In this document: positions 22,791 through 33,929 of the stretch, one piece after another
Numbering within the stretch: the first letter of the stretch is position 1
Layout: every line of letters begins with the position of its first letter
Assembly (NCBI GenBank): GCA_009363875.1
Contig: CM018685.1
Span: 60,063,648-60,127,647 of the forward strand
DNA length: 64,000 nucleotides
Direction of reading: 5' to 3'
Source: Mikania micrantha
Lineage: Eukaryota; Streptophyta; Magnoliopsida; Asterales; Asteraceae
Notes under the pieces: model-generated
Database searches by the model: none
Told to the model about the DNA's origin: nothing
The model's input: the letters and a program-made list of their open reading frames with translations, nothing else
Made by a program: the position numbers and the translations under genes

Positions 22791-24140
22791 GACCTTGCGC
22801 AATGGAAGCCCCGCTCGGCCAGCGGGCCTCGCCCCCGCCGCGGGGTTGCACGGGAACACCGCCCCTCGGCCAGCGGTGCCCCGCTCAAACGGCCCCAACG
22901 GCTCCCGCTCCCCGTGGTGTTTCACGCATTCTGATTGGTTGCCATATTTGACCGTTTTTCAACGGTAATAAAACAAAAAAAAAAAACAACTTTTTAAAAC
23001 TAAATAAATACCCAACCTTTTTTACCCAAAAAACCACCCAAATCTCTTCATCTTTCATCTTTCTCTCTATATTTTTTTTAAAAAAAAAACAAACATGAAT
23101 CCAAGGCCTAACAATCCCAATCCCGAATTCAACCCGTTCTCATACGATCCCGAATCACTTAGAAATTTATTGGTTCAACTACAACAAAACCCAAACATCC
23201 AACACTTTCAACAACATCCACCAAACTTCCAATCTCCTTCAAACTTTCAACCCGGTTTTGCTCCCTTCTCTCAACCTAGGTTCGAATCTGATTTTGTGTC
23301 ACCGAGCCAACATGATAACGAGGTCGTGCCGGAGACACAAGACACTCAGAAACGCAAAAAAGGTAAGAAAAACAAACAGCCGGCTGGAACGGGGCCGAGT
23401 AGTGGTCCAATGACACCGAAGCAATGGACTCACGATGAAGAAATCGCTCTCGGAAGATGTTACATGGACGAATCCGAGAACAAAACCAAAGGTAAAAAGT
23501 TTATTACTTAGTTTTGTTATATATTATTTTAAAGGATTCAATTTTTTAACATACTTTTGAAAAAATTTTTTGTAGGTAACTCGCAAAAACGGGAAATTTT
23601 TTGGAAAAAAGTAACCGTTAGTTGGCACAATGTGATGGGATTCGATGCCGAATACCGCACATATCATCAACTAAATTCAAAGTGGAAGGATATGTGCACC
23701 AAGTTAACAAAGTTTAGTGGGATCTATAGCAACTGCGCAAACAACCGAAAAAGCGGGATGAGCGACGAGAACGTTTTGAAATGGGCCGAAAAGGAATACC
23801 AACTAAAGAGTAACGGCCAAACGTTTAACCACTACCACGTTTGGGTGGCGATAAAAGACTCGCCAAAATTCCGTGTTCTTTGCCAAGAAGGTAACGAGGT
23901 CCAAGGTTCTTCAAAAAGAACCAAAAATTCCGAATCGAACGAGTATTCGCCGGGGGGTTCGACCGCACATACAAATATATATTTTTTTAAAATGTGTTTT
24001 TAATATTAATATTTATATTTTAATGTATTAAAAAATCTTTTTTAATTTAAAAATGTATAAAAAGTATATCTAATATTTAATATTTAATATTAGATGTATT
24101 TAATATGAGAGAGAAAGTAAATGAAGGTTGAGATGCTCTA
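22791..24140 (+). mobile_element. PIF/Harbinger element relic
   Basis: The left end follows TTA (22788–22790) and reads GACCTTGCGCAATGG, similar to the MITE terminus at 6364. The first 130 bp are unusually GC-rich for this window. A Myb/SANT-like ORF1 follows, with a CT-rich leader. The right end near 24130–24140 (TTGAGATGCTC, reverse complement GAGCATCTCAA) is only approximately inverted. No DDE transposase gene is present, so the element would depend on others. Confidence 0.6.
23095..24003 (+). pseudogene. Harbinger ORF1 Myb/SANT-like protein, C-terminally truncated
   Basis: Two exons, 23095–23491 and 23576–24003, joined across an 84-bp GT–AG intron that splits a Gly codon. The N-terminus is Pro/Asn/Gln-rich. 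A basic patch (KRKKGKKNK) precedes the Myb/SANT-like domain, which starts at PKQWTHDEEIALGRCY and continues in exon 2 with REIFWKKVTVSWHNV and YHQLNSKWKDMCTKL, ending in a WAEKEYQ / HVWVAIKDSPKF region. In PIF/Harbinger elements this protein binds DNA and partners with the transposase. It is often annotated as a host gene of unrelated name. The frame stops in AT-rich DNA soon after the SANT region, shorter than usual members, so I treat it as a relic. Confidence 0.7.
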
Positions 24141-24177
24141 GAAACATAACATGTGACACTAAAAACCTTTATTTATT

Positions 24178-24424
24178 TATTTATTTTGAACGACAAAGGT
24201 CTCAATCGTGTGAACCCATTGTTTCCAGGCCATGTCACCAAGGTCTAGTTACATTGACCTCCCATGAGCCACCACAACCACCCCAGGAGGAAACCACACT
24301 GGGAAAACCTCCTGACCCCCCTCAGAACCTTTTTTCGCTGCGGGAGGGATTTAAACTCAAGACCTCTCATTTGAGAGAATCCTATGGTATCATTGAGACA
24401 ATGCCTCTTTGTTTATCATTTGTT
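24178..24424 (-). mobile_element. tRNA-derived SINE, same family as 3.7 kb
   Basis: On the minus strand it matches the SINE at 3669–3900 along its length (AGGAGGAAACC, AAACCTCCTGACCCCCC and GACCTCTCATTTGAGAGAATCC on the plus strand). The tail is CTTTGTCGTTCAAAATAAAT. The B box is degraded. No clear target duplication remains. Confidence 0.7.
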
Positions 24425-25120
24425 TAAATATTTTAGGAATTCATTACCAATTTTAAGCTAAAGTTCGACGTGTTTTAAGCTGTATGTCTAGAGTTCAATG
24501 AATCAATATTGGCCAATTAATAATTTGCAATTCAAGCATAACTAATATGTTATTTATTAATTAATTTTATTCATTTATCTAATAATTTTTATACAATTAT
24601 GAATATAATTATATATCATGGGATATGAATCAAACAACAACATGATTTTTCATAAGTACCTATTTTTTGTATTGTATTTGTATTTCTTTGTATTTATGTT
24701 TACAGTAATGTGTCGCAATTATTTATTATATATGTGTATTATATTTATAAATACAATAGAAAAATACAAATCCAAAACAATAAACACATGTTTTTATGTT
24801 ATCAGACAAAAAATTGTTTTTAAATTATTTAACCCCTATTATAAGATATATAATATGATATATAATTATGTTGGTAATAACTTATCTCAAACTCGTTTGT
24901 TAAGGACATGACGTTTAGATCGAGCTTATTTAAACTTAGCTCAATTTAAATAATTTATAAAGACTCGGTAAGAGTCCAAGGCAACCATACCTAGTGACGA
25001 AGCTTGACCATAATCCCAGAGGGGCGGAATAATTTTTTTTCCTAGGGAGGACGAAATAAAGGTTTTTAAAAATTTTTACACTACGTATCGAGAAATTTAC
25101 ACTACTGCACGAAAAAACAG
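24425..25120. other. AT-rich spacer, no gene seen
   Basis: No supported gene. The short frames are the chance opens expected in AT-rich DNA. Confidence 0.35.
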
Positions 25121-25540
25121 GGGGCGCGACCGATGCGCCCCTGACCATACCAAGATATTGTCCATTTTGATTATAATGGGTTGTCAATCTAGTAACTCAC
25201 AGTTGTGTTTTCACTCAACGAGTTGCTTGACTGGGCAAAAACCGTCTTGATATGGAAATATCAACCTCCTTATAAATATTTGTGTGTTCTCTCTCACACT
25301 GACTTGGGATATTACAATTCACCATCCTTACAGAGCCTAGCATCAACGCTGACACATGAATCCGACCCCTGGCTCTAATGACATTCATAACAGCCCAAGC
25401 CAACCGTATCAAGATATTGTTCACTTTGCCTCCGATGGGTTGCCCATCCAAAAACTCACTATTTTGTTTTCACCTGATGAGTTGTTTGCCCAGACAAAAC
25501 GCGTTTTGATAGGGAAAATCATCCTTATAAAGAAGATTTA
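25121..25540. repeat. Diverged direct repeats of about 128 bp, with a GC hairpin
   Basis: Copies at about 25147–25276 and 25405–25533 share ATCAAGATATTGT/CCAAGATATTGT, GATGGGTTG/AATGGGTTG, GTTTTCACTCAACGAGTTG/GTTTTCACCTGATGAGTTG and GTTTTGATAGGGAAA/GTCTTGATATGGAAA. A GC-rich inverted repeat, GGGGCGC then GCGCCCC, lies at about 25122–25142. The pattern could be an LTR or a Mutator-type end. I cannot decide. Confidence 0.4.
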
Positions 25541-26133
25541 GTTTTACCTCTCAACTTTCTAAGTATCCATAAGCAACTCCTTTACACTAAACATATATAA
25601 ATTATTATATATGGAAAATTAAGAGGTTTGTAGTAATTTTTTATAAGTAATGTCAAATTTTATCTTAGAACAAGTGCAAAAACATTCCCTTTCAATGAAT
25701 ATTTGTGCATTATTAATTACCGGAGTATCATACAACAAAATCATGGCCTAAATAATGGCTCGCACGGTAGATCTGCATGATGCAAACACCAGGGTGATCA
25801 AGAACATATCTGCACAAAATAATTGCATATATCATAATAGCTAAATTACATTAAATTATTGATTAAATAACATATGGGTTAAATTCAAAACTTTCTACAT
25901 TGAGATCTCCCTATGTATCAAGAAAGCCAGCTAGAATCATCCAATCGGGTTCATGAGTTCATCCCACTCGAGTTTGACCCGGGTACGTTGTGGATTGAAT
26001 CACCATGAATATTGGGTCAATATGCAGACCAAAAAACGAAGTTCTAAACTTAAAGAAACTTAGGGAAATTGAAAAGATCAATTATCTGTATTCTTGATCT
26101 TAAGTACTATCATGATTCATGATCTACGGATCA

Positions 26134-26391
26134 CTAGTTATGTGACGGGTTCGACTTGCTCGGTGGTCGCTTCCTCAAACTGTCTTCAACCGATGCTTGC
26201 AGGTCTGTCATGGCTGCACCCTTGGGCTTAAACAGATCTGTTGAAAGTGAGGTGATAGATGAAGCTGCCATCAGTCTTCTTGGATGAAATCTTTCTCTGG
26301 GTATACTTGGCTTTCTGTATAACCCGAATGATGAACCCGAAAGATGGAAGAAAATCAAGAAAATGATGAAGAAAACTGGTTTGAGTCTCAT
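26134..26391 (-). CDS. Small secreted peptide precursor with CLE-like C-terminus
   Basis: An 85-residue single-exon frame. The N-terminus MRLKPVFFIIFLIFFHLSGS is a clear signal peptide (basic start, hydrophobic core). A variable, basic middle section follows, and the protein ends exactly at RKRPPSKSNPSHN. Aligned to the CLE dodecapeptide consensus, the Pro at position 4, Ser at 5, Asn at 8, Pro at 9 and terminal His-Asn match. The Gly at 6 and Pro at 7 do not. IDA-like peptides also end in HN after a PPS core, so the family is open between CLE-like and IDA-like. Overall architecture (length, signal peptide, terminal motif preceded by basic residues) fits a processed signalling peptide acting outside the cell on a receptor kinase. 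The stop codon follows the motif directly. No neighbour informs its role. Confidence 0.6.
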   Translation of the reverse strand: MRLKPVFFIIFLIFFHLSGSSFGLYRKPSIPRERFHPRRLMAASSITSLSTDLFKPKGAAMTDLQASVEDSLRKRPPSKSNPSHN

Positions 26392-26799
26392 TTTTTTTGT
26401 TGTTTTTTTGGTAGTTGATGATGGTTTTTAAGAAAGAAGATGGCTGAGAAGTACTCTTCACATGGAAGGACCCTTCTTAAGAAAGATGGAACAGTATGGT
26501 TATTGGATGCAGGTTGTGCTCAAATCTGACATATCATGTGTGATTTGGATTATTGTAAATATATATTTGAAAATAATAATAATAAAATAAGGAAAAGATA
26601 CTAGTATGAACATTGTCGTCTAAGCTTTAATTTCTAGATTGACCATTTAATGTAAAGTTTAATGTGTATGAAAGGATATGATTAGTCATGTATTAAAGGA
26701 TATCATTAGTTTTGTAAACCAAGCAAGCAATATGAACCAGAGTTTGTTCGTGTTCTTTTGTCGTTTAACTCTAACCAAACAAACTAACAAACAGTAACA

Positions 26800-27090
26800 C
26801 TTAAACAAACAAACTTACCGATATATTCTTATATTTCAGTAGGGTCTGAGGGAATTATGAAGACAAACCTTACTTACTCCTATCCCAGTTGGTATTAAAA
26901 GACTGCTCTGAAGAAGTCCTCAGCTTAAAGTTATCGTTTGAAGTTAATCATTCAAACGTTTTTAACGTTATTTTTCGCAAAATATGTAAAATAACGATAA
27001 ATTAATGTAATTTTACTTTTGTCTCTTAAGGCCCATACATATATGCATCGTATACGTGCACAACAAATGGGACACTTAATGAAACAATAT
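26800..27090 (-). repeat. RTE-like repeat with internal hairpin, inverted copy
   Basis: The minus-strand counterpart of the repeat at 27376–27655. Shared landmarks on the plus strand are TTTCAGTAGGGTCTGAGGG, CCTATCCCAGTTGGTAT, CTGCTCTGAAGAAGTCC and AAAGTTATCGTTTGAAG. Its hairpin is AACGTTATTTTTCGC paired with GTAAAATAACG. Confidence 0.6.
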
Positions 27091-27375
27091 TCATAATCGT
27101 TTTCGTTCGTTTGGAAAATGAGCATAGGCACGTCCGTGAGGCGTGAATTATATATACAATTAATGACGAACAATAATTAGTTTTATAGTTAAAAGCGTAA
27201 ATAAAATTAATATTACTAATGCATTACATATAAATATATAAACAAACAATATTCAAAACATAAGTGAATGAGCAAACAAACAAAAATGAATAAACAAATG
27301 TAAACAAATAAACACAAATAAACATACATTCTTGAGTGTAAATAAATTAGCAATACGTATTGTTCAAGCTTGTTC

Positions 27376-27655
27376 GTACGCCCCATTTGTGGTGCACACA
27401 TATAATGTATATATGTGTGAGCCCTCAAGGAGCCAAAGAAAAATTGCACTTATTTTAACGTTATTTTATTTATTTTGTGAAAATAACGTTAAAAATGTTG
27501 GGATGATCAACTTCAAACGATAACTTTGAGTCGGGGACTTCTTCGGAGCAGTCTCTCTATCCCAACTGGTATAGAGTAAGGTTTGTGTCTACCCTTCCCT
27601 CCAGACCCTACTGAAAAGTGGGAATATACTGGGTAAGTTTGTTTGTTTATTGTTA
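27376..27655 (+). repeat. RTE-like repeat with internal hairpin, direct copy
   Basis: It contains ATTTTAACGTTATTTT and AAAATAACGTTAAAA, forming a hairpin. Then come AACGATAACTTTGAGTCGG, CTATCCCAACTGGTATAG and GGTAAGGTTTGTGTCTACCC, and the tail GGGTAAGTTTGTTTGTTT. With 26800–27090 it forms a large inverted repeat. Confidence 0.6.
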
Positions 27656-28429
27656 AAGCTTGTTCGTCCAATAACTTATGTTTACACAAAGGTTGTGTGA
27701 TGGGGCATTATGGTAGTTAACTTTTTTTTTATAGAGAAATTAATATGGTTTGATCAATGATTAAAAGAGGTGCATGTGTAATTAAGCTAGGGAGTATTGG
27801 TTTGACCAGTGTGAAATATGAGTCATCCTTTAATTAGGCTGGAAACTTTCAGGAGGTTGTGGTCATGTGAGTCAGATTTGACAAATAGTAATATTCCACA
27901 CAATTTGTGCAGAAATCTTTATAGAATAATAAATAACATGTGTGATCATGTGACTTCAACACATGATACCAATTACCCTCTTGTGTGTTTAAAATCTTAA
28001 ATTTAATAAACTAAAAAAGATTTTAAAATTACAAAAAACAAACAACTCAACATAGCTGTGGTAAGCTACATTTCATTCAATCCTTTGTGATGCCATCTCC
28101 AAAAGAACAATTAAATTTCCTCTAAATTAATATGTTCAAACGCTAATTATTAAATTTGATTTTTTAGATTGTGTGTTTTTCTTATACCATACTAACATAA
28201 TCATTTTGTTTTACTCTAATTTGAAATTTTAATTTCCTCAAGTGTCAATAACTTTTACTGTGAGAAAGACGGAAAGTATTAAAAAATATATATTAATTAG
28301 AATAATCGTGATACATGATGAGACAAGTTTCTTTTGTGTGTGTATAATATATATTTTCTAAATATAACAATATATATTAATCAGAGTAATTGTATTTTTA
28401 TTTAGTGTACTCTTATAAGTGGTTGATTT

Positions 28430-28705
28430 CACGTCTCATTTGCGGTGTACGCATATAATGTATTCGTGTGTTGGCTCTCAGGGGGGGCAAAGTAAAATTG
28501 CACTAATTTTAACGTTATTTTAATTATTTTGTAAAAATAACGTTGTGTTTAAATGGTTAACTTTAAACGATAACTTTGAGCCGAGGACTCATTCGGAGCA
28601 GTTTTCTATCCCAACTGGTATGCGGGTAAGGTTTGTGTCCATCCTTTCCTCCAGACCATACTAAAAAGTGGAAATATACAGTGTAAGTTTATTTGTTTGT
28701 TTATA
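28430..28705 (+). repeat. RTE-like repeat with internal hairpin, third copy
   Basis: The same order of landmarks as 27376–27655: the hairpin (TTTTAACGTTATTTT, AAAATAACGTT), ACGATAACTTTGAGCCG, TATCCCAACTGGTATG, and the tail GTGTAAGTTTATTTGTTTG. It is clearly diverged from the other two. Confidence 0.6.
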
Positions 28706-29472
28706 AGTGGTTGATTTATAGCACATAATATCTTATCATTTTATGGTCTTATTTTATAACAATCACAGGTTGAATATTTTTTAAATACTAAACAAACTAA
28801 CTCGACTAAAAACATTTTAGTATATGCAATCACTTTAGAAATACACAATAGGGTGTTGATCAGGTCAATCTGATCAGGCTTTAAGTTACTCGGATCGGGT
28901 TAATTGGGATTTTTCTTACAATAATCAATGATTTATTCTTAAAATTATAAAGTGGTTTGCGCTTTATAACAACACCACATACTGTTTTCTGCGAATCAAC
29001 TTCATGCAAAACATCATCTAATCGCTCTTTTCTTTCTGGATTTTATGATCCAAATAATTAAATTAGTTTGCGATTTTCTTTAAAATAATGGAAGTGAATA
29101 AAGTGATAATGCAATAACAATTTTGCGATATTCAATCGTGATTTTTAAATCATTTTTTTATAGTTAACAACCAGTGCCGTTCAACAGTCCTAAATTTTGT
29201 TTGATGTTATAATTTAATTAAATCTTGCATTCTTGTTAACAACCAGTGCCGTTTTAAGTTTTAACCGTCCTTAATGACCTTTTGGACTTTCCTATTGACA
29301 TTCTAAACTGCATTGATTTTTTTTTAATTATAAACAAAGACTTAGTGACATGTCTCTTCATAATCCAAATGAATATCGGGCTGACGGGCCCAACAACCCA
29401 CGTGTTACGACAACAAACCACATGCTACGATCACAGTCCGCTACCAACTCCCTGGCATTTAACGCCCAGATG
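28706..29472. other. Intergenic DNA, no gene seen
   Basis: AT-rich. A short direct repeat, GTTAACAACCAGTGCCGTT, occurs at about 29163 and 29235. No gene. Confidence 0.3.
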
Positions 29473-30123
29473 TAGGAGTGAGCATAATATAACCATAACC
29501 GAAAAATAACAGGTAACCGACCTGAACCATAAGCGATTTTAACCGAAACCGACTTTAACCGGCGGTTATGGTTAAGCGAAGTCATTAACCAAACCATTTG
29601 GTTATGGTTATGGTTAAGCCAAGTAATTAACCGACTTTAACTGAATCGAACCAGTTATTGTGTATTTGCTTTCTTTTTCTTAATATTTATGTGTTTGTGT
29701 GTTTTTTTTCAATATGTTATGGTGCAAGTCAAGTATATAAATTGAACCATAACCTTTTAATATATGAAAATATTATAGGTCATATCTGAAATAAATATAT
29801 TAAACAATGAGTTAAAGTTCACGTGATTTTACTTTTTGTTTATTTATTCCCAGTCACTTCAAAGTTTTAGAATTTCATTTAGATTTTTGTCATGAATATA
29901 TATTTAATCAACAAACTTATTTATAATTTTTTCTTAGGTTTTTACCGATTTCATTATCAACCGAATTTAACCGAAACTGAATCATAACCGGTGGTTAACT
30001 GATTAGCGGTTAACCGATCAATTGGTTATGATTATGGATTTCGGATTAACTGAAGTAGCGGTTTTGGTTATGAAAATAGCCATAACCGCACCAAACCAAA
30101 CAATTCACACCCCTACCCAAGTG
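29465..30123. mobile_element. Non-autonomous hAT element (643 bp)
   Basis: The element is 29473–30115. Left end TAGGAGTGAGCATAATATAA, right end ATTCACACCCCTA (reverse complement TAGGGGTGTGAAT). The 8-bp flanks are CCCAGATG and CCCAAGTG, six of eight matching. Subterminal arms are arrays of AACCG and GGTTATGG words around an AT-rich core. No transposase. A sister copy is at 60511–61131. Confidence 0.7.
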
Positions 30124-30290
30124 TTAGTGAGTGCTGAGCCGAGTAAATCCACATGTCACTTAGGAGGAACAACCTACTATTTGGTAAAACTCCTACCGAC
30201 CATTTTGGCAAGGATTGGAACCCATGACCTCAAAAGCCTGAACTATATAAGAGTTATGAAGTACCAGTTGAGCTATAGTTCTTTAACTCC
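30124..30290 (-). mobile_element. tRNA-derived SINE fragment
   Basis: On the minus strand, TAGCTCAACTGGTACTTCA is an A-box-like stretch and GGTCATGGGTTCCAATCC a B-box-like one. The 3' tail is missing. The body ends against the hAT element, which may have truncated it. Confidence 0.6.
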
Positions 30291-30304
30291 AAAGTGTATT
30301 GATA

Positions 30305-30575
30305 ATAACTCTAGATCAACTAGTTTGGAAGGATGCTACTTAATGGCTTTATAACTTAAATGTCATAAGTTCGAGTCTCATTTTAAACTATATAGGGCAG
30401 ATGTTTTACTACAATAGGTGTTCTGAAGGTGGGTTTCTCTTTATAACGATGGGCGTGCCGGATTATCAGCGTTGTCTATGTTTCATAGGTTTTGGTAACC
30501 TTTAACCATTGGGTAATGGGTTTTCAGACGATTAGTCTTAAAATAAATTTATTGGTTGTTAAACAAAAATATTAC
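30305..30575 (+). mobile_element. tRNA-derived SINE
   Basis: A-box-like TAGTTTGGAAGGATGC and B-box-like AAGTTCGAGTCTC lie at the 5' end. The body contains TAACCATTGGGTAATGGG and ends with TTGGTTGTTAAACAAAA. The tail belongs to the GTTGTTAAA type seen in the LINE at 17.5 kb and the SINE at 31.1 kb. Confidence 0.6.
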
Positions 30576-30904
30576 AACAGTATTATTATGGGGCAACCAA
30601 TTTATTGATTTAAATAAATGGAAACAAACAATAGAAAATCTAAGAGTTGTTGCATTAATTAACGTGGGCCATTTCATGCGTCAACAGTTTTATATCTTTA
30701 TGCTGTTTATATAAACATGGGGAGGACAACACCCAAATAAGTCACCGAGAGGTGTACAAATAAGTTGGTGAAAAATAACATTAATCATTTTCATATCAAA
30801 TAATTTTTATTGGTATGAATCATTAACGCTCATAAATTGATCCACTTAGTTGTATGCATAAAATGGATTAACCATAAGAAATGATAGGAAAATATGAATT
30901 ACAC

Positions 30905-31099
30905 CTATCAAATGATTTATAGTCTAATGGTATCTTCTTGACTTCTTGAATGGAATGTATTGGGTTCGAGCCTCACTTATGACAAAAAGATGCTATAGAT
31001 TGAGCTAGAAGGTTTTCCCATAATGGGCTTCCTCCTAGACGTGGCATTAATATGAACATTTAAATAGTAGTACTTGACGTTAGTTGTTAAAAAAATAAC
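30905..31099 (+). mobile_element. tRNA-derived SINE with LINE-like tail
   Basis: A-box-like TAGTCTAATGGTATC and B-box-like GGGTTCGAGCCTC. The 3' end GACGTTAGTTGTTAAAAAAAT is shared in its last part with the LINE end at about 17560–17580. Flanking duplications are only approximate. Confidence 0.75.
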
Positions 31100-32250
31100 T
31101 ACACATCAATGTAAATTGATTCTGTTTCAATTAGCATCAAGTCTTCGTTAACTTTTGAACTTGATTTATTAATTGTTGTGTGATCGTTATCCACACCTGT
31201 GTCACTTAATAATACAGCTAAAATATTCCCTTTTTTATAAATTGCTCTTTTATGTAAATTCCAAGCAACGATGAATGCCCTGAGAAAACTAAAAGTTTGG
31301 GGGTCTTGTTTTTAGTGTTCTTGTTAAGGTTTCAAGTTTGTAGGTTCATTAAAGTTCGTGTTTGTATTTGTTACAAATTTTAGTAGTAATTGCTTTAGTG
31401 ATTCAATTAAAGTTTCTTGTTTATTTTATTTTGTGTTTTTTTGCTCTTTCAGAGACACTTGATTCATATATTCGGTTTCAATATGACACTAATATAATGT
31501 TTTAAGCACTATGAAAACATGATTCGCAAATCACCACAACAACAAATGACTTAATATAAAAGACGAATGGCAGAATAAATTCGAACGACTGACCATTTGT
31601 TATACCTCTAAATAAGTTTTATGGTTTTGCTTGTTTAAATAAGGTCTTCTTCACCCAATCAAATGATGCATTTCGTTTGAAATATGATGATTAGTATTAG
31701 GGCATATGTTACGTGATAATCAAACCTGAATAATTTTTAAAACACAATAGATACAATAAGCCAATGGTTAACACATATACTTATCGTGTGGACATTGTAC
31801 CAACTAATTTCATAATCTCATACCCAAATAGGTTCTATTTTCACATTTTCTTTTCGCTTTGTTTGAAAACTTGTTTCCTCTTTCTTTTTTTTGCTACTAT
31901 TTACAAAAATTAAAAAAAAAAACAACCACGTTGTATAATTTTTAGTTCGATTTGTCTCCATCACAAAGGTTAGATCTATGGTCTTTTTATTATTGATAGT
32001 AAAACTCACTAAGACACTTGCAACATAAAAACAAATTTATCACCACATCAAATTTATCAAATCTAAAAGCATAGTATAAAACGTACGTACCTTACATTTG
32101 TGCATCAAATTTATCACCACATGAAAATTAACCCGAATGGATGTTGTTTATGGTAAGGGTAGGTGAAATTCTTACATTTGCCAAATGAATTAGATTCTTG
32201 GAGAAGTTCAAGTATGAAATTTGCATTCTTTAGTATTCACAATTTAAAAT
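31100..32250. other. Intergenic DNA, no gene seen
   Basis: AT-rich, with no frame, repeat boundary or regulatory site I can support. Confidence 0.35.
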
Positions 32251-32474
32251 GGAAGAATAGATAACCAATTTCTTTAATAATTGAAAGGGCGCCTGGATGC
32301 AACATCAAATGTTTCGTGTGCTCTAAAACATCGTTTGGATCTTCTTAAGTTTAATATAAAATGGAAGAATAGATAACCAATTTCTTTAATAATTGAAAGG
32401 ACGCCTGGATGCAACATCAAATGAATTGTGTGCTCTAAAACATCGTTTGGATCTTCTTAAGTTTAATATAAACC
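32251..32474. repeat. Two-copy tandem duplication, 112-bp unit
   Basis: Units 32251–32362 and 32363–32474 are nearly identical (for example GGAAGAATAGATAACC and CGCCTGGATGCAACATC in each, with only a handful of differences). A recent local duplication with no coding content. Confidence 0.85.
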
Positions 32475-33163
32475 CTAGTAAAACAACTTGAGCTGGAACG
32501 GGGTTCCAATTTGAAGCCGCAAGCTAATGCTTTAGTCTACTAAAACATGGGCCAACCCTGATTCCAAGTGATTTTTTTTTGAACTCATGAAATGTTACTT
32601 AGAATTAATATGAAATGATTCAAGTAATAAATTCATTATTCTTATTTGTTTGAGGAATTTAAAAGCTAACTGAATAACATTTTAAATAATAAAAGTTTAA
32701 TAATTATGTAACTCCGCTTATCTACTATAGTTTTAACATAAAACTTGATGCTTATTTAAGTTGATAAACTTACAAATGCTCTTCACAAATGATCGTTTGA
32801 GCAAATGTGAAGAAATGGAAAAATAAAAGGGGTAACTTTACACAAATAATCAAATATAGCCAACTTTCACAAGTGTTTCAATACTATATTCGTTTTAAAG
32901 ATAAAAATTCTGAGTTTATAGTTCAATTAAAAGAAAATTAATTTCGTATATTAAGTTATGAACATTAAAAAAGGTGGTTGAATTTGATAAAAAGTCTGTA
33001 AAAGCGATAACAAGGGGTGACCCAAGCATGATGTTTCTTACATTACACCACAACCTGATCGGGTTGTGATGCATCATAAGTGACCATGGTCAGGGCTTAA
33101 CAATTTGTGCTTATTTATTTTATAAACCAAGGAAAACATCAACATCGTTTTAGTCTTGAAGAA

Positions 33164-33289
33164 TCACTCCATGTGCCTAGAATGTGGAGGAGGCGGAGGA
33201 GGAGGAGGTGGCGGTGGTGAATCAGCAGGAGAGGGTGTCGAAGAATGAGGAGCAGAAACTTGCGAGGATGGTTGTCTCCTTGGCGGCAT
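33164..33289 (-). pseudogene. Gypsy-type gag N-terminus remnant
   Basis: A 41-residue frame beginning MPPRRQPSSQVS, followed by a run of 11 prolines, and stopped shortly after. MPPRR starts are common for gag of plant chromovirus-type Ty3/Gypsy elements. It lies about 150 bp inside the primer-binding site of the LTR that begins at 33459, on the same strand, exactly where gag should start. The rest of the internal region is gone, apart from spacer down to about 33.0 kb. Confidence 0.55.
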
Positions 33290-33441
33290 TCTGATCATAA
33301 CCAAAAGGATTTGGTTAGTGCAGTGATCGAATGCTGAAGACATAATGCATACTTAAGTCTCAAGTTCTCTATATGAAGGTCCCTAAGTTATAGTCTAGGC
33401 CAAACCAGTTAAGTAAATGACCTATTATTCTCTATAACCTT

Positions 33442-33455
33442 GAGCTCTGATACCA
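33442..33455 (-). other. Primer-binding site for initiator tRNA-Met
   Basis: On the minus strand the sequence is TGGTATCAGAGCTC, complementary to the 3' end of plant initiator tRNA-Met. It is separated from the LTR terminus (TGTGACA on the minus strand, ending at 33459) by 3 nt. It fixes the orientation of the element: LTR to the right, internal region to the left. Confidence 0.75.
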
Positions 33456-33929
33456 ATCTGTCACACCCCGAGCCGGTGGGGTTGGATCGGAGTCCCCGTC
33501 GGGCGGAAGGTTCCCGGGGCGTGATATCGCGGGTGATAATCGTGATGATCAGATTGTTTACATAGCATCAATGTTTAAGAATAACTAAAGCACGATCAAA
33601 TGATAATTAGGGTTACAAAGTTAAATTACATTATCAATGTCCTGCAATTTAACTAGGTAAACCTATCAAAAGAATATCATGTTTATATCTTGTAACTGTA
33701 CAAGATATCAAAAGTGTATAGCTTCCATAGCAAAACATGTGCTTCTCCAAAGTATACTAGGTCTGCTAACTGGCATCCTAGTATGCAATCCAAAAGCTTA
33801 AGCCTATTCCTGTGCGTTACCTGAGAAAGCATGTAAAAAGATCAAGTCAACACAACGGTTGGTGAGTTCATAAAGTTTATAAGTTGAAAATAGTTTTAGC
33901 AAACCTCTTCTGATAAAACCTTAACCTCA

